Assembly: GCA_000697475.1 (NCBI GenBank)
Contig: JNEU01000934.1
Span: 1 to 64,000 of the forward strand
Direction: 5' to 3'
DNA: 64,000 bases
Origin: Lichtheimia corymbifera B2541
Taxonomy: Eukaryota; Mucoromycota; Mucoromycetes; Mucorales; Lichtheimiaceae
A model generated the notes under the pieces. That model saw nothing but the letters and a program-made list of their open reading frames with translations, had not been told where the DNA came from and did no database searches. A program made the position numbers and the translations under genes. Positions 46,361 to 57,628 of this stretch are shown in pieces; the first letter of the stretch is position 1; each line of letters opens with the position of its first letter.

Positions 46361-47368
46361 AGATTCCTTCAACGGAGCTTATGCCTGTAAGTGCGAATAT
46401 GTATTGGTAGTAATACGGTTGACTAATATCGTGGTCTTCAGTGGTCCACTTGTCTTTAGTCGTCCATCGAATCAATAACCGACCTCGCTGAACTACCAAC
46501 TCCATGGCTCATATCTTTGCATTCTTGATATATTTGTACAACCCACATCTTAACCGCCTATATGGATATATTTTGGCTTTGGCACAAAAATAAACGCCTT
46601 ACAATTGCTAGGATGAATACTATTGCTGATAAATCATGGTGTGAAACTTGATTACGACTCGATTCATACATGGAATATATGCGTTTTTAACAGTGATAAA
46701 TGGATACTGAATAAGGGTACCGGTTGCCAAATGTAGGATATCATTCTACATTGACAACTTTTTTTTCCCATTATTGTTGGTCCGGTTCATATTCGGATGG
46801 TGGTCTATAAACACCCACATAACATCTTCTTATAATAAAACTCGGTGATTCTTCTGGGTCATGTGTATAAGCGTATATGAAACGTGCGCGATTGACTCAA
46901 AAAGCCTCCATGTATTCTTTGTAACAGTATGCGTTTATGCTAAGCGATAGCGGTGTTGACACTTGGGAATGGTGTTTATCGGTTGTGTGCGTCAGGATCG
47001 ATGATTTCGATAGTATACGATCTCATAACGTAGGATAATGGCACCACGTATTATAGGGGGGAGAGCTATCAACATTGTACCATATATAGGTATGGTGTTA
47101 GTTGTCCTCCAGACAATGACGCTTGGAAAGACAATGACTACATTTGGCCAGTATCCTGTATTTACAGGTACCTCGTCGACGGCAATAAGCATATTTCTCT
47201 CCCGACTTTTTTGTCTTGTTGTCCATCCGCATCCTTATACCACGTACCCTCTTGTGATATCAACATCTCCTTTGCTTGAAACTAACAAATCTATCGCTTC
47301 GTAAGTCACGACAACAACAGTAACCGATATATCATCGAGGATTAACATCATATAATCCTACGTAGATT
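46361..47368. other. Upstream region of the XPG/Fanzor-like gene
   Basis: No gene supported. It would contain the promoter and, if the gene is still mobile, a left element end; no terminal inverted repeat shared with the 3' side was found by eye. Confidence 0.35.
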
Positions 47369-50300
47369 ATGGGTATCAAAGGCCTACATCAATATTTACG
47401 AACATCAAACAGCTTGCAACAGGGTGTGAATGTTCCCCAGCAACTTGGTGAAAACAACACAAACACCATCTTTGTCGACTTTTGCTGTGAATTTTTCCAG
47501 CTTTTTCAGATCACTTCAGCATTGGAACTTTTTCGCCTTCAACTTCGAGGTGCAAACACAGAAAATAACGTCAACACCTTCTATCTTGTACTGGGTGAAT
47601 TCGTTGCCGTGGTGTTGGAGCGGCTTCATCATCTTCTTGACCAGGTACCAGGGCTTACTACTATATGCCTTGTTATCGACGGTGATCCGCTTTATGCCAA
47701 GAAGGAGACACACGTGGCACGCAAGAAACGTCGACAAGATGCTATCAAGTTGGCAAGAAGAAGGTTTCCGGGTAATCCCAACAATATTCCTGATCCCCAA
47801 CTAAGCAAGTATGCAAAGCAATGGTTGACGTTCACTGCGGCTATGAAGAACTTTGTCATTGAAGATTTGGTATTCCGTGGGCACCATCAGTACGATGGAA
47901 ATAATCCCAATCAACAAGGCATTGTTTATGTATCAGCCCCATTTGAAGCTGATCCAGTTGTCGTTCATTTGGCCAACAATCGACCAAACTCTGCCATCAT
48001 TTCAAGGGACGGTGATTTGTTTGCGTATTATGGTGCTGTTGATGTTCCGGTAAGTAAAACGTACAAGCTGTTTCGTGACTTGGTAGCTAATATTATTATT
48101 TGATAGCGTATCCTAAAGTTCAACTGGGACATTGGTGCACAATTTGGTCAAGGTGACATGACAACCAAACGCCAGCTATTGAATGCGTTAGCCGGTCATC
48201 CTATCGCAAATGATCAAGAATTACAAATGGTAAGCGCCTCATCACTTTACGTAAACCTATGACTCATTATATTTTCAGGCTCAAATCGAATTCGCTGTTC
48301 ATGCTGCTGCTTCCGGCAATGATTATGCCCAGAACATACCTCAGATATCATTTATCAAGATCCATGAAAGCTTACAAGCATTACGTCCACATGCAGGAAA
48401 TGCCAACAATGTCCTTCAAAGACTCATTGATGCATTGGGGAATCGGGCCACTCCTTTCTTTGTTCAAAGCTTCCAAGTTGCGTTATCACAATACGCTTAT
48501 CCAATTGTAGGTGCAAATGGTCAACGCTCTGAAGCCATGCCCTTTGAAATCATTGGAAATGTTCTACAATACACTGGAGCTGAACCAGCATATCCAACCA
48601 CTGGACCTCAACCACAAGGTTCGCGGTACACGTTCCTTCCACCTGATGGTAGTTATTTCCAGGAGCAGTGGGGTCATACGAGTCCCGAGAACGTTGATCC
48701 TTTACGACCAAGACCCCCGCCAAGGTTGGTGTCACGTGCGAAAAAAGCGAAAAGAAACATTTCATCCAAGGTCAAGAAAATAAGGGCTTTCGTGGATAAT
48801 CAGCAATTCAGGCATCCAGACGGTGAATCTTCGACCACATACTCACAAAAATCTCGATACAAGGTGACATGCCAAGCAGGATTGTATTCTTCGGTGCTGG
48901 CTATAGACAACCGCAGTGCCATTCAAGCTACCATCATTACGAATGCAATGCGTACTTTGGTCAACAAGATGTCCTTTGCAAGATTTGCTTGTCTCCATAT
49001 TGCGGATATTGCCATGAGACAGGCATTCACCACCTTGAACCCACAACAGTGCTATGTGTTCTATTCTCGTTTTTTCGATGAAGACGTCCAGATACGCACA
49101 GAAACATGGCGTAGACTTGTCCTTTGTGCTATGAATTACCAACCTGGTCGTACAGAAACTACATACGAAGATCGTGGAGCAGCAATAGTGGCCACTGTTT
49201 CAGACAGAGTTAACGACATTGTGGATGTTAACGGCAATATACACAATGGCAACCATCACCTTTTCAAGGCTTATGAAGGCGATGTTGCGTACACTTACCT
49301 TTACAGCCTTATGCAAGATGATCCAGTTATTTGCCATATTTTTCTCAAAGCAAGAAAAATATGGTACAGCGGAGAATTCAGTGTGCTTCACGGATTAGTG
49401 CCTGCAAGTCTTTACATTGGACCCGTGGTGACCGAGATTGTACATGGTCTCGATTTGGCGTTTCGCCAAAATATCATCAGGAATTTCAGGGCAAGATATT
49501 GTGATTACATACGACGACGATTACAAGAGACTGCGCAGTGTCCACAAGGTTGGGATAATAATGAAGGTTTCCGTAACACTACTATCCAAGCGGTACAAGC
49601 CCAAACACGGCAACAAGCTATAAACACCGTCCAGCAAGACCAGAATATTGCTCCAGGCATTCGGCCTGCTGTCAACAATTTTGTTCAAAGAATGAACAGC
49701 AAATATCACGTGAATCTACAAGGATTTGATCATAACGTGTGTATACAAGAGTTGATCAATGAAGCAACGGTTCCTCTGCAATGGCCTGCCAACCGAGATC
49801 GTCTCGTTCGTTATATTTTCCAGCAAATTTGGAACGTCCCTTTGTATTCAGGCGAAGAAAACAGGTATAACACTTTTAATGTACTCATTACAGGTAGCTA
49901 ATCTTGTTATTTTTTATTACATAGGGACATCGATGAGCAAGCCGATAACCAGCAGGCTCAACAAGAAATACAGAATCTACCCCAGGGTATCCAAGATGCT
50001 ATTAACGACTTTATAAATGGCGAGCGCGATCTTCAAGTCATCGACATACCAGTCCAACAATATGATCTTCGTGCATGTCTCGGTATTGATCCTCCTGGTG
50101 AACCACAAGTGATTAATGAACCGACTCCTGTTGAACTTGGAACAGTACGCCCTCGTAATGGTAATGGTAATGGTAACGGCAACCATAACGCCAATCCTGA
50201 CGACAATGCAAATTACCTTGGTAATGCGGACGACGATGAGTTTGAGGAAGATGACCTTGAAGACGATTATTACGGCCGTCCACTTAAGGGATTAGCAACA

Positions 50301-51843
50301 AGACTTGTTCCGCTTATGGTGTATATGCTCCAGCATTGTAATGGGTACCTTACTTTCCCTCTGACTCCACATCAGCCATGGGGCCCCATTGCGATACCTT
50401 TCGATCACAGCGGCATAAAAGAAATATTCTTTACAGGAAATCATTTCAAACATTTCGTGGCTCCTCAAATCAGTGATATGCAACAACGTATTATCGACGC
50501 TATCCAAGGTGGACACATGGAAATTGCAGATCAGTTAGAGCAAGGTAAACAAAAATGAATATGTTGTATGCAAGTTTACTTACATAGTATGTTCTTCAGA
50601 ATTGGACACCATGAACGCCGAGATCGAAAACTTCATTGATTTGCCATTCAAAGTTAATCGTTTCGATCAGTTATTTGATATCAAGAGATGCGCGATAATA
50701 ATCAACGGTGAAAAACAAGTGACCAATCGTGGCTATTTAAGGTGGTTAGGTTCTTATATTCCTGGGACCAGTACAAAACGTTTTACACCAAGACGGTTGA
50801 TCCGTACCGATGGTATGCGCATCTACGTCATTTATGCTGACTGGTTGCGTGGTAAACGAGAAGGTGTCCAGGCCCGGTTCATGACGGAGTCACGGAGAAC
50901 AACTCGGGAAGCAATGATCCCGTTGCTCTCGCCTGCCAATGAAGGGATGCGTCAAGGTGTAGATTTATCAGATCCATACCGTGGTGTCGTTGGTATGGAT
51001 TTTGGAGAAGTTTGTTCGGTGGCTTCGGTATATAGGCCCACTGATCCTACGTTGCAAGGGTCACAGCTGGTTATTAAGAGAGGTTTTCTATACGGTCGAA
51101 CTTTGTTGAACCGCGACCAATACAACAACATGAAGGCTGCAAATGGCATTGACCAGTTACTTTCCGAGTTGGGGACATCGACTTATCAAGGAACATACGA
51201 ACAATTGATGCAGTACTTGGATTTGATCAAGGGAAACACCAGGGCGTATCGACTATGGATGTTCCAATCCAAGGCTTCCGTAATGAGATTCAAATGGGAT
51301 AACTTCATGTCTTTGCGTTCGAGGTTGGATCAAGCTTGCTCCCTGGTCATTAACCAAGCTTCAGCAACTAATGATGATGATGACGACGACAGACCTTTGA
51401 TATTCGGATTCGGCTTGGATGGTATCAGTCAACGTAACAGGCGTGGCGCTGTCGCACCTATGGATCAAAAGCTCATCAACGCCTTATTCCAAAAAATCAA
51501 GCAAACGAATCGCTTAAAAGATAGGGAAGATCGTGATATATGCACTCGAGTGGACGAATACATGACTTCACAGACATGTTGCCGTTGTATTAAGGAAAGT
51601 GTAATAAGCCAAGTCAACTATCTTGTCCGTCAGGCCACCATTTTCGATCGCATGGCACAAAATGCACAAGGTCAAGTAGAGGTTTTCCGAGTCGTTCGAT
51701 GCCAGCATAACGATCAGCACACATACCATCGCGATGGCAACGCTGCCGAAAATATGGCGACTATACTCCGTTATATGATACGTTTCCAACAGCGACCACC
51801 CCGCTTCATCAGACAATCGCGTTTACCTCAAGAACAGCAATAA
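47369..51843 (+). CDS. FEN1/XPG-type nuclease fused to a Fanzor/TnpB-like RuvC nuclease
   Basis: Exons 47369-48049, 48107-48229, 48279-49864, 49925-50544 and 50600-51843 join in frame to 1,417 residues with all borders GT-AG. Residues 1-330: XPG/FEN1 fold starting MGIKGLHQYL, with acidic residues in the flap-nuclease positions: Asp37, Asp104 (IDGDPLYAKKE), Glu193/Asp195 (APFEADP), Asp214/Asp216 (SRDGDLF) and Asp283 (SGNDY, then NIPQ for the H3TH). Residues about 330-1,000 are unrecognised, with an Asn/Gly tract and an acidic patch near 875-915. Residues about 1,130-1,395: RuvC-I Asp1137 (VVGMDFGE), FGFGLDG, then VDEYMTSQTCCRC with Glu1323 and a CxxC at 1330/1333, Cys1371 with nearby His, and RuvC-III Asp1382 (HRDGNAAENM). 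The DEYxTS motif is Fanzor-like. Predicted nuclear nuclease; RNA guidance is inference from family. Confidence 0.85.
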
Positions 51844-51938
51844 GTAGTAGACTTTTTTTGTATGTATGATGTTCCTCGATCAATAAATCGATTCGACATC
51901 TTATTTAGTAAAATGATGTTTGATATTACGTAAACATA
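51844..51938. other. 3' region of the XPG/Fanzor-like gene
   Basis: Starts with T7 at 51853 and has an aataaa at about 51883. In TnpB/Fanzor systems the guide RNA often overlaps the 3' end of the nuclease gene, so this and the next few hundred bases are the place to look; no conserved structure was identified by eye. Confidence 0.3.
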
Positions 51939-52181
51939 TCAAAGGAGATCTTTCCCGTCATTTAGGCTTACTGGGTCTAAGTTTACAATTACACGTATCT
52001 TCATCGATAATTGGGATGTGTCTATGACTAGAATTGCTTTCCTCTTTATGGCTTTATAATTTACCGTTACTTGCTCTAGTTTAACTTTTCGTGCAAAGAA
52101 AACTTCATAATTGGTATTGTACTTTTGCAACGACAGAAATTGAGTATGACTAATATCTCGATGGAAGACTAGTATTGCCAT
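51939..52181 (-). CDS. Hypothetical protein, 80 residues, convergent to the fusion nuclease
   Basis: ATG 52181 to TGA or other stop at 51939. Alternating hydrophobic and basic residues (RKVKLEQVTVNYKAIKRKAI) suggest a small beta-rich basic protein. It ends 95 bp from the stop of the fusion-nuclease gene. No family recognised. It may be chance, or the end of a longer spliced gene. Confidence 0.28.
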   Translation of the reverse strand: MAILVFHRDISHTQFLSLQKYNTNYEVFFARKVKLEQVTVNYKAIKRKAILVIDTSQLSMKIRVIVNLDPVSLNDGKDLL

Positions 52182-53269
52182 AGATAATATATTCTTCCGC
52201 GAAGATGTAATGTGGAGTTGATAGTATCGGGTAAGGCATGCTTTCTGTTTATAATCACTTTATCATCATACATATAATGCTGGTTTTACGATGTGTCTAT
52301 CTGGGTGTCGTATTTCAAGTGTCAATACATCCCCGAATACAAGATGACAAGTCTTTGTATCACAGCGACCACACTTATCCCGCAAGAGGATACCGTATAC
52401 ACATACACATTCAAGGTTCATTACACGACGTGCCAACATCTTCATATATAAACGTCATCTTTATATAGCATCGTCACACAACCATCCCAGAAACCTATAT
52501 AAGACATGTTGTAGTTGTAGCTGGAAACATTATTTTGAATACAGTATATTGATTCTCAACGTACCTTCTATCCTTCTGTCTATCCTTTCTATACCGTAAT
52601 ATCTCACTGACCTTGTTAACACAGGAAGTACAAGCAATTCCACAAGATCAAACCCAGCAACGATCACTGCATCAACTAGCAACAGTAGCGGAAATGCATT
52701 AAAAAAAGCTAGCGGGTCGAGCCGACAAGACAACAGTCGCCATGGCGACACAAGGAAGAAAGGCGATATATCAAAGAATGTACGGAAAAACAGCAGTGGG
52801 CCAAAACCGCGTGAATATGCAACATTCATCTCTATTGATACTCGTGCATAGTAGAGTGTTCCACAAGGCTGATCGATTGTTCTTTCAAGTCATGCATACC
52901 CTCTTTCCTATTGATCTCATACTGCCGCTCATACCATCATTGATTCTGAATAAAGATATGAACACTGCTCATTGATCCTATCATCATGGACCCATTTTCA
53001 ATCATGATAAGAGAGTGAAATAGTATTATCATTCAACATTGTAATAAAGGTATATGGGGCCTTTTTTCTACTTTGGGTGCCAGATGAATAGGGAAGGGTT
53101 ATCCTTGGCGGTAGTAAAACATACCGAGTGAATGAGCTCGCTCGCACTGCAGAGGCATCCGGTTGTGTCACTTTCAAAAGTGGATTTTAGGTTTCAAATC
53201 ACCACCACGCATATCAATCACTTCTTCTCTTTGCGGGCTCCTTTTACAGCTCTTCCCGTTCTTTTCTCT
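52182..53269. other. Intergenic, with one exon-like segment
   Basis: A segment at about 52625-52851 preceded by a good acceptor (ttaacacag) is open and reads as a Ser/Asn/Lys-rich tail (GSTSNSTRSNPATIT ... FISIDTRA, then stop). No start exon could be joined to it. The right part holds the bHLH gene promoter; an alternative in-frame ATG for that gene is at 53132. Confidence 0.3.
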
Positions 53270-55006
53270 ATGGACTTTGCAGCATATGACTTTGGAGCTT
53301 CCGGTGACAATGGCAAAGGAGATCATTCCTCCCAAAACCAGCAGCATGCTATTGACGGCTCTGTCGATTTCTTTTCCTTTGCGGATGTCCCAGCGGATTA
53401 CCATGGCAACGATCCAACCACCATGAACATGGACTATTCACAAGATCTTGGTTCGTCTTTTGCAATGACACAGTTTGGGAACCACGACGCACCTCAGCTA
53501 CAGGATAATATGATGCTACAAGGCCATGGCCATGTTGGTAACAGTGCTCAATATGACATGTCACCTGCACATACGCCGTTAAATCGCCCGCATGGTATGG
53601 GCTCAATATTTGGAGAGGATGAGGTATTATACAAGTTCAAATGAGTATTGGTGCACGTCTTCGTATAGCTCATGCCATCCAAATAGGATTTTTTCAGTCC
53701 TTTACTTTCCCCTGCGATTGGGCCATCATCATCGACATATCAGCAACATAACACGGCTGAATCGAGCTTTTCACCACTCACATCACCAGCGTTGCATTCA
53801 CAACAAGGGATGGAGAACGTATTACAACAGAGATTGGTTATGATTGAACATCAGCAGCAACAACTAAGATCCGCTCATCCCCACATGCCTCCTTCTGCCA
53901 ATGCACATACAACAACTTCTTCACATCAACCATCAGCAACAGCACAATCACAGCCAATAACAACCACATCCTCATCAACCATATCCAAAGAAGCAATATA
54001 CCCAAGGAAACTCGCTCCATCTTCAGTATCATCATCATCAAAAGCATCCAATAACAACAGCAATGACGACCATGCATTTATTGCCCCAGCCACTCCATCG
54101 TTACTAATGAGGTTGGGTCAACAAGGTGGCAAGAGCAATGATAAACCTTCCATGACATCCACCAACAATGCAACATCCAAAATAACTGCACAGCATCAAC
54201 CACCATCATCAGCAATATCATCATCATCGTCATCATCAGTGGATAACATGGCGTCGTTACCAGCTGCTATGCTAGAGATGAGACCGGCGCCAACTAGAAA
54301 GCAATCTTTACCTGCTACTACAACCAAACGACGGAGGATATCACGTACATCAGCTGCATTTACATCACCTGCATTGGCTCCAACAGCGATGCATATATCA
54401 CCAAGGGTGCATCCTACTACCCCATCAGGCACCGATCCCACCATTGCAGCTTTGGTATCACCAGCAGCTTTACGGCCTCAATCATCAACGGCCTCTCCAC
54501 GAGCATTGAAACCTCTTATTTCACCTTCACTACAACCCAATGGAAAACGACTCACTGCCATTGAAGAGGAAGTAGCTGCTGCTGCATTAGCTTCTAAAAG
54601 CAACTATCAAAACATGCGGGAAGGCAAGGCAAAGAGTTTGGGCATTGAGTTTTCTACGAGTTTTCAATCAGGCGTTGAGAATCGGCGGTCGGCACACAAG
54701 GCAGCTGAACAAAAACGACGCGATACGCTTAAACAAAGCTTTGATGCGTTGCGTAAGGAAATTGCGGATGCTTTGGTGGAACAGCAACGACAAGAAGAGG
54801 AAGAGGAAGTTGCCAAGGATGATGTCCAAGAACGAAGGGAAAGCAAGGAAAAAGAAGTCAAGCAAATGAGCAAAGTGGTCTTGATTCAGCATTCTTATGA
54901 ATACATCCTAAGGCTCAAGGAAGAAAACCGAAGGAAAGATCAAGAGATGGCATTGTTGCAACAAGAATTAGATAGTCTGCGCAAGCAAATCGATTCGAGT
55001 AAATAG
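53270..55006 (+). CDS. bHLH transcription factor with an extended loop
   Basis: Exons 53270-53623 and 53687-55006 give 557 residues. The acceptor at 53686 is chosen over a later ...tttcag because it restores DFFSPLLSPAIGP in frame. An in-frame ATG at 53132 would add 46 residues that look non-conserved. The first 450 residues are low-complexity and Ser/Thr/Gln/Pro-rich, with SPLLSP and SPLTSP phospho-like motifs. The C-terminus (450-557) holds the basic region and helix 1 (NRRSAHKAAEQKRRDTLKQ), an unusually long, very acidic/charged loop of about 30 residues (QEEEEEVAKDDVQERRESKEK), helix 2 (KVVLIQHSYEYILRLKEEN) and a leucine-rich coiled coil. The H-E-R-like pattern in the basic helix predicts E-box binding; targets unknown. 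Nuclear. Confidence 0.87.
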
Positions 55007-55430
55007 ACATCATCATGCATAGTATTAGCGGTGTAGACATACATTACATTACTGAATCAAGGAGTTAACATTGTCCTCCCCTTATACTTAAAAGATCTGA
55101 GTCTTTTCACCTTTATTGAATTATCCTTATGACTTGACAAGATAGTTAGTTAAATAACAATCCACCCATGAGGCCCCTCTCGTAACGTAAAGATTTCAAG
55201 TACGTGAAATGGAACATCATCTTTATTATAGGAATTGACTAGTCAAAAGGGTAGTAACTAAATTTGATGTGAGATATCCCGCTTGCCGGTAAGTACGGTT
55301 TCATTGGATCTAATAAACGGAGTCCACTACCAAATACGTCGCAATTGGTCCTCGCTTGCTTTTATTGCCTTTCCTTTCTACACTTTTACACTAACCAAGC
55401 AGTAACAACAATATCACGCAACAAAGAAAT
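55007..55430. other. Intergenic region between the bHLH gene and EDC3
   Basis: 424 bp, AT-rich, holding the bHLH 3' end and the EDC3 promoter. Nothing else seen. Confidence 0.4.
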
Positions 55431-57479
55431 ATGGCAGAAGCTTTCCTGGGACTTGTCATATCACTACAGCTACACTCTGGGCTCAAGCTCACTGGCACCG
55501 TCGCACACATTGAACCAAGCACACAACAGATGACACTTAAAGAGGGTATATAACGCACACCACCCTACATGATGCCGACACACATGCAGTGTTTGCTTTA
55601 ATTCCTGGAATACTGTTGACCGACATTCGACTGGTTTCTTCTTACGTTAGCTCAACTCCTGTTCCCCGGACAGCCGCCTCATTTCACGTCTGTGTACGGT
55701 GTTTCTGGCAAAGATATTGCCGATCTCCAGGTTGTGTCAAAGCCAGCAAACGATCAGCAATCCAAGACTGCAACAACCAATGGCTCGAGCAAAAAGCAAC
55801 AGACTTCAACAGCCACAATAGCAACTCACGAGCGGGTCTCCAATGAAAACAACCAACGTACTCGTCAAAAGAAAGTAAGGTGGCATCATCATCATTATTA
55901 TGCAACCCCATTGATGTCTTGACCGTGCAACTCATATAAACCTCCTCTATGCTAGAACAACAACACACCCAAACGGTCTTCTTCAAGTAATAAGAAACCT
56001 CTGATGATGGATGGGGAGGATCGTACATTCAATTTTTTTTTCATTTGTTAGATCGAAAAGCACGTCAACAGCAACAGCAGCAGCAACACAATGGCAAAGG
56101 TGTGAGCAGTAATGGCTGGGCTGATGAAGATGTGGATGGCTTCAAGGAAAAGGAGTTTGATTTTCAAGCAAATCTGAGCATGTTTGACAAGGAAAAGGTG
56201 TTTGCCGAGATAAGGGCAAGTATTCAAGGAGATAAATGGGAGAGAGAAGGGTTATTAATTCCCCGTATCATAGGAATTGGATGAGACAGCTCCCGAGACG
56301 TTATTAGTGACATTGAATCGACTACCACGCAAACCTGATGTTGCAAGAACCAAACTGCTTCCAACAGAAAATGTGCTCGACAATGAAAGGGAGAGTATTG
56401 GCGAGGAGAGCGATACCGAATCTTCAACAACGGATGAGAGGAAACTTGTCAATGGCAACAACCACGCCAAACACCTTACACCATCCATACGGACATTGGA
56501 TACACATATCAGCTGCATCCCTGTGTCACCATTGCAGATGGCCCATGCAGAGCATGAATGCAGTAAGCATTTTCTTTTCATCCATATTTGTCATTCTTGT
56601 TGCACAAGCTGATCGCCTTGTGTGTCCACTAGTCAAGACCGGTCCTTCCGAAGTGCAATTGATTGAAAATGGAGGTCGAGGCGTATGTGCATTGACATTA
56701 CAACTCATTGGTAAGGCCTGGAAACTATATATACACACATGGATATTAATATACTCCATAGGTGGCAGCCGGCGAATACAGTCCGATGATATCCCTGTCA
56801 TCATCATGCTCACAGGCAATAACAAGATTGGTGCTTATGGTCTGGCCGCTGCAAGACACTTGATCAATCATGGATGCCATGTTGTGGTATGTGCAAGTGA
56901 AAAACGACAAGGTTTAGGCGATGCTATCGCTCAGCAAGAAGCCATGTTTGAACATGTGGGTGGCAAGATTGTATATGACATTCAAGGTAACCTTGTGGTC
57001 CAGCAGGGTAGGATGATTTTTTTATATTAACATGCATTTGAAATAGAATTGAGCCAATGGTCAGCAGACTTAATCGTGGATGCCATGGTTGGATCACAGC
57101 ACAATGTGTTGGAGAATGAAGATGATCAACAAGAATACGAATCCTTATGCAAGATGATCCAGTGGGCAAGCGAACAATCTTCACCTGTGCTCAGTATTGA
57201 CTTTCCCAGTGCTCTTGGGGAAGCTAGAGGTATGATTTTATCATCACGACATTCTATTTTTACTGTTCACTCATTGCAAAAATAGAATACTGCATTCATC
57301 CTCGATGGACTGTGTGCTTGGGAGCTCCAAAGACAGGGTGCTTGTCGAGTCAAGTGACAGGAACATTGTATATAGCAGACATTGGTATACCCAAAACATG
57401 TTGGAAGCGAGCAGGTGTCAAAGGATGGAGCGCACCTTGGGGAGCCGATTTCGTGGTAGCTCTAGAATATGTGTGTTAA
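55431..57479 (+). CDS. EDC3: Enhancer of mRNA decapping 3
   Basis: Nine exons (55431-55545, 55651-55874, 55956-55986, 56052-56215, 56274-56562, 56609-56710, 56762-56986, 57047-57229, 57286-57479) give 508 residues. The N-terminal Lsm domain (1-65) includes FLGLVISLQLHSGLKLTG and, after the first join, FPGQPPHFTSVYG and DIADLQV. The FDF motif (EKEFDFQANLSMFDKEKVF, about 157-175) binds the Dhh1 helicase. The YjeF_N domain (about 285-508) has the Rossmann-like IIMLTGNNKIGAYGLAAARH and ALGEAR. The intron at 56216-56273 uses a GC donor (gcaagt). Edc3 scaffolds the Dcp1/Dcp2 decapping complex in P-bodies. Convergent with MGM1: 149 bp between stop codons. Confidence 0.92.
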
Positions 57480-57628
57480 GCACGACTTCTATTTAAACAA
57501 CAATATATTGTTTGTTGACCAGTCATATCAGCGTCTTAGTCTATACAAAGGATACTTTTATTATGTATATCAAGAGAAGGGTAGGGGGGAGATAATAGGG
57601 CAGAGCAAACTTTATAAGAGGGTGAAAT

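Noticed and set aside
47021..47366. Short inverted words acgtaggat and atcctacgt upstream of the fusion nuclease as element ends
   Set aside because: Only 9 bp, both on the same side of the gene; likely chance.
56338..57030. 230-codon plus-strand ORF overlapping EDC3
   Set aside because: Reads through introns in a shifted frame; EDC3 exons explain the region.
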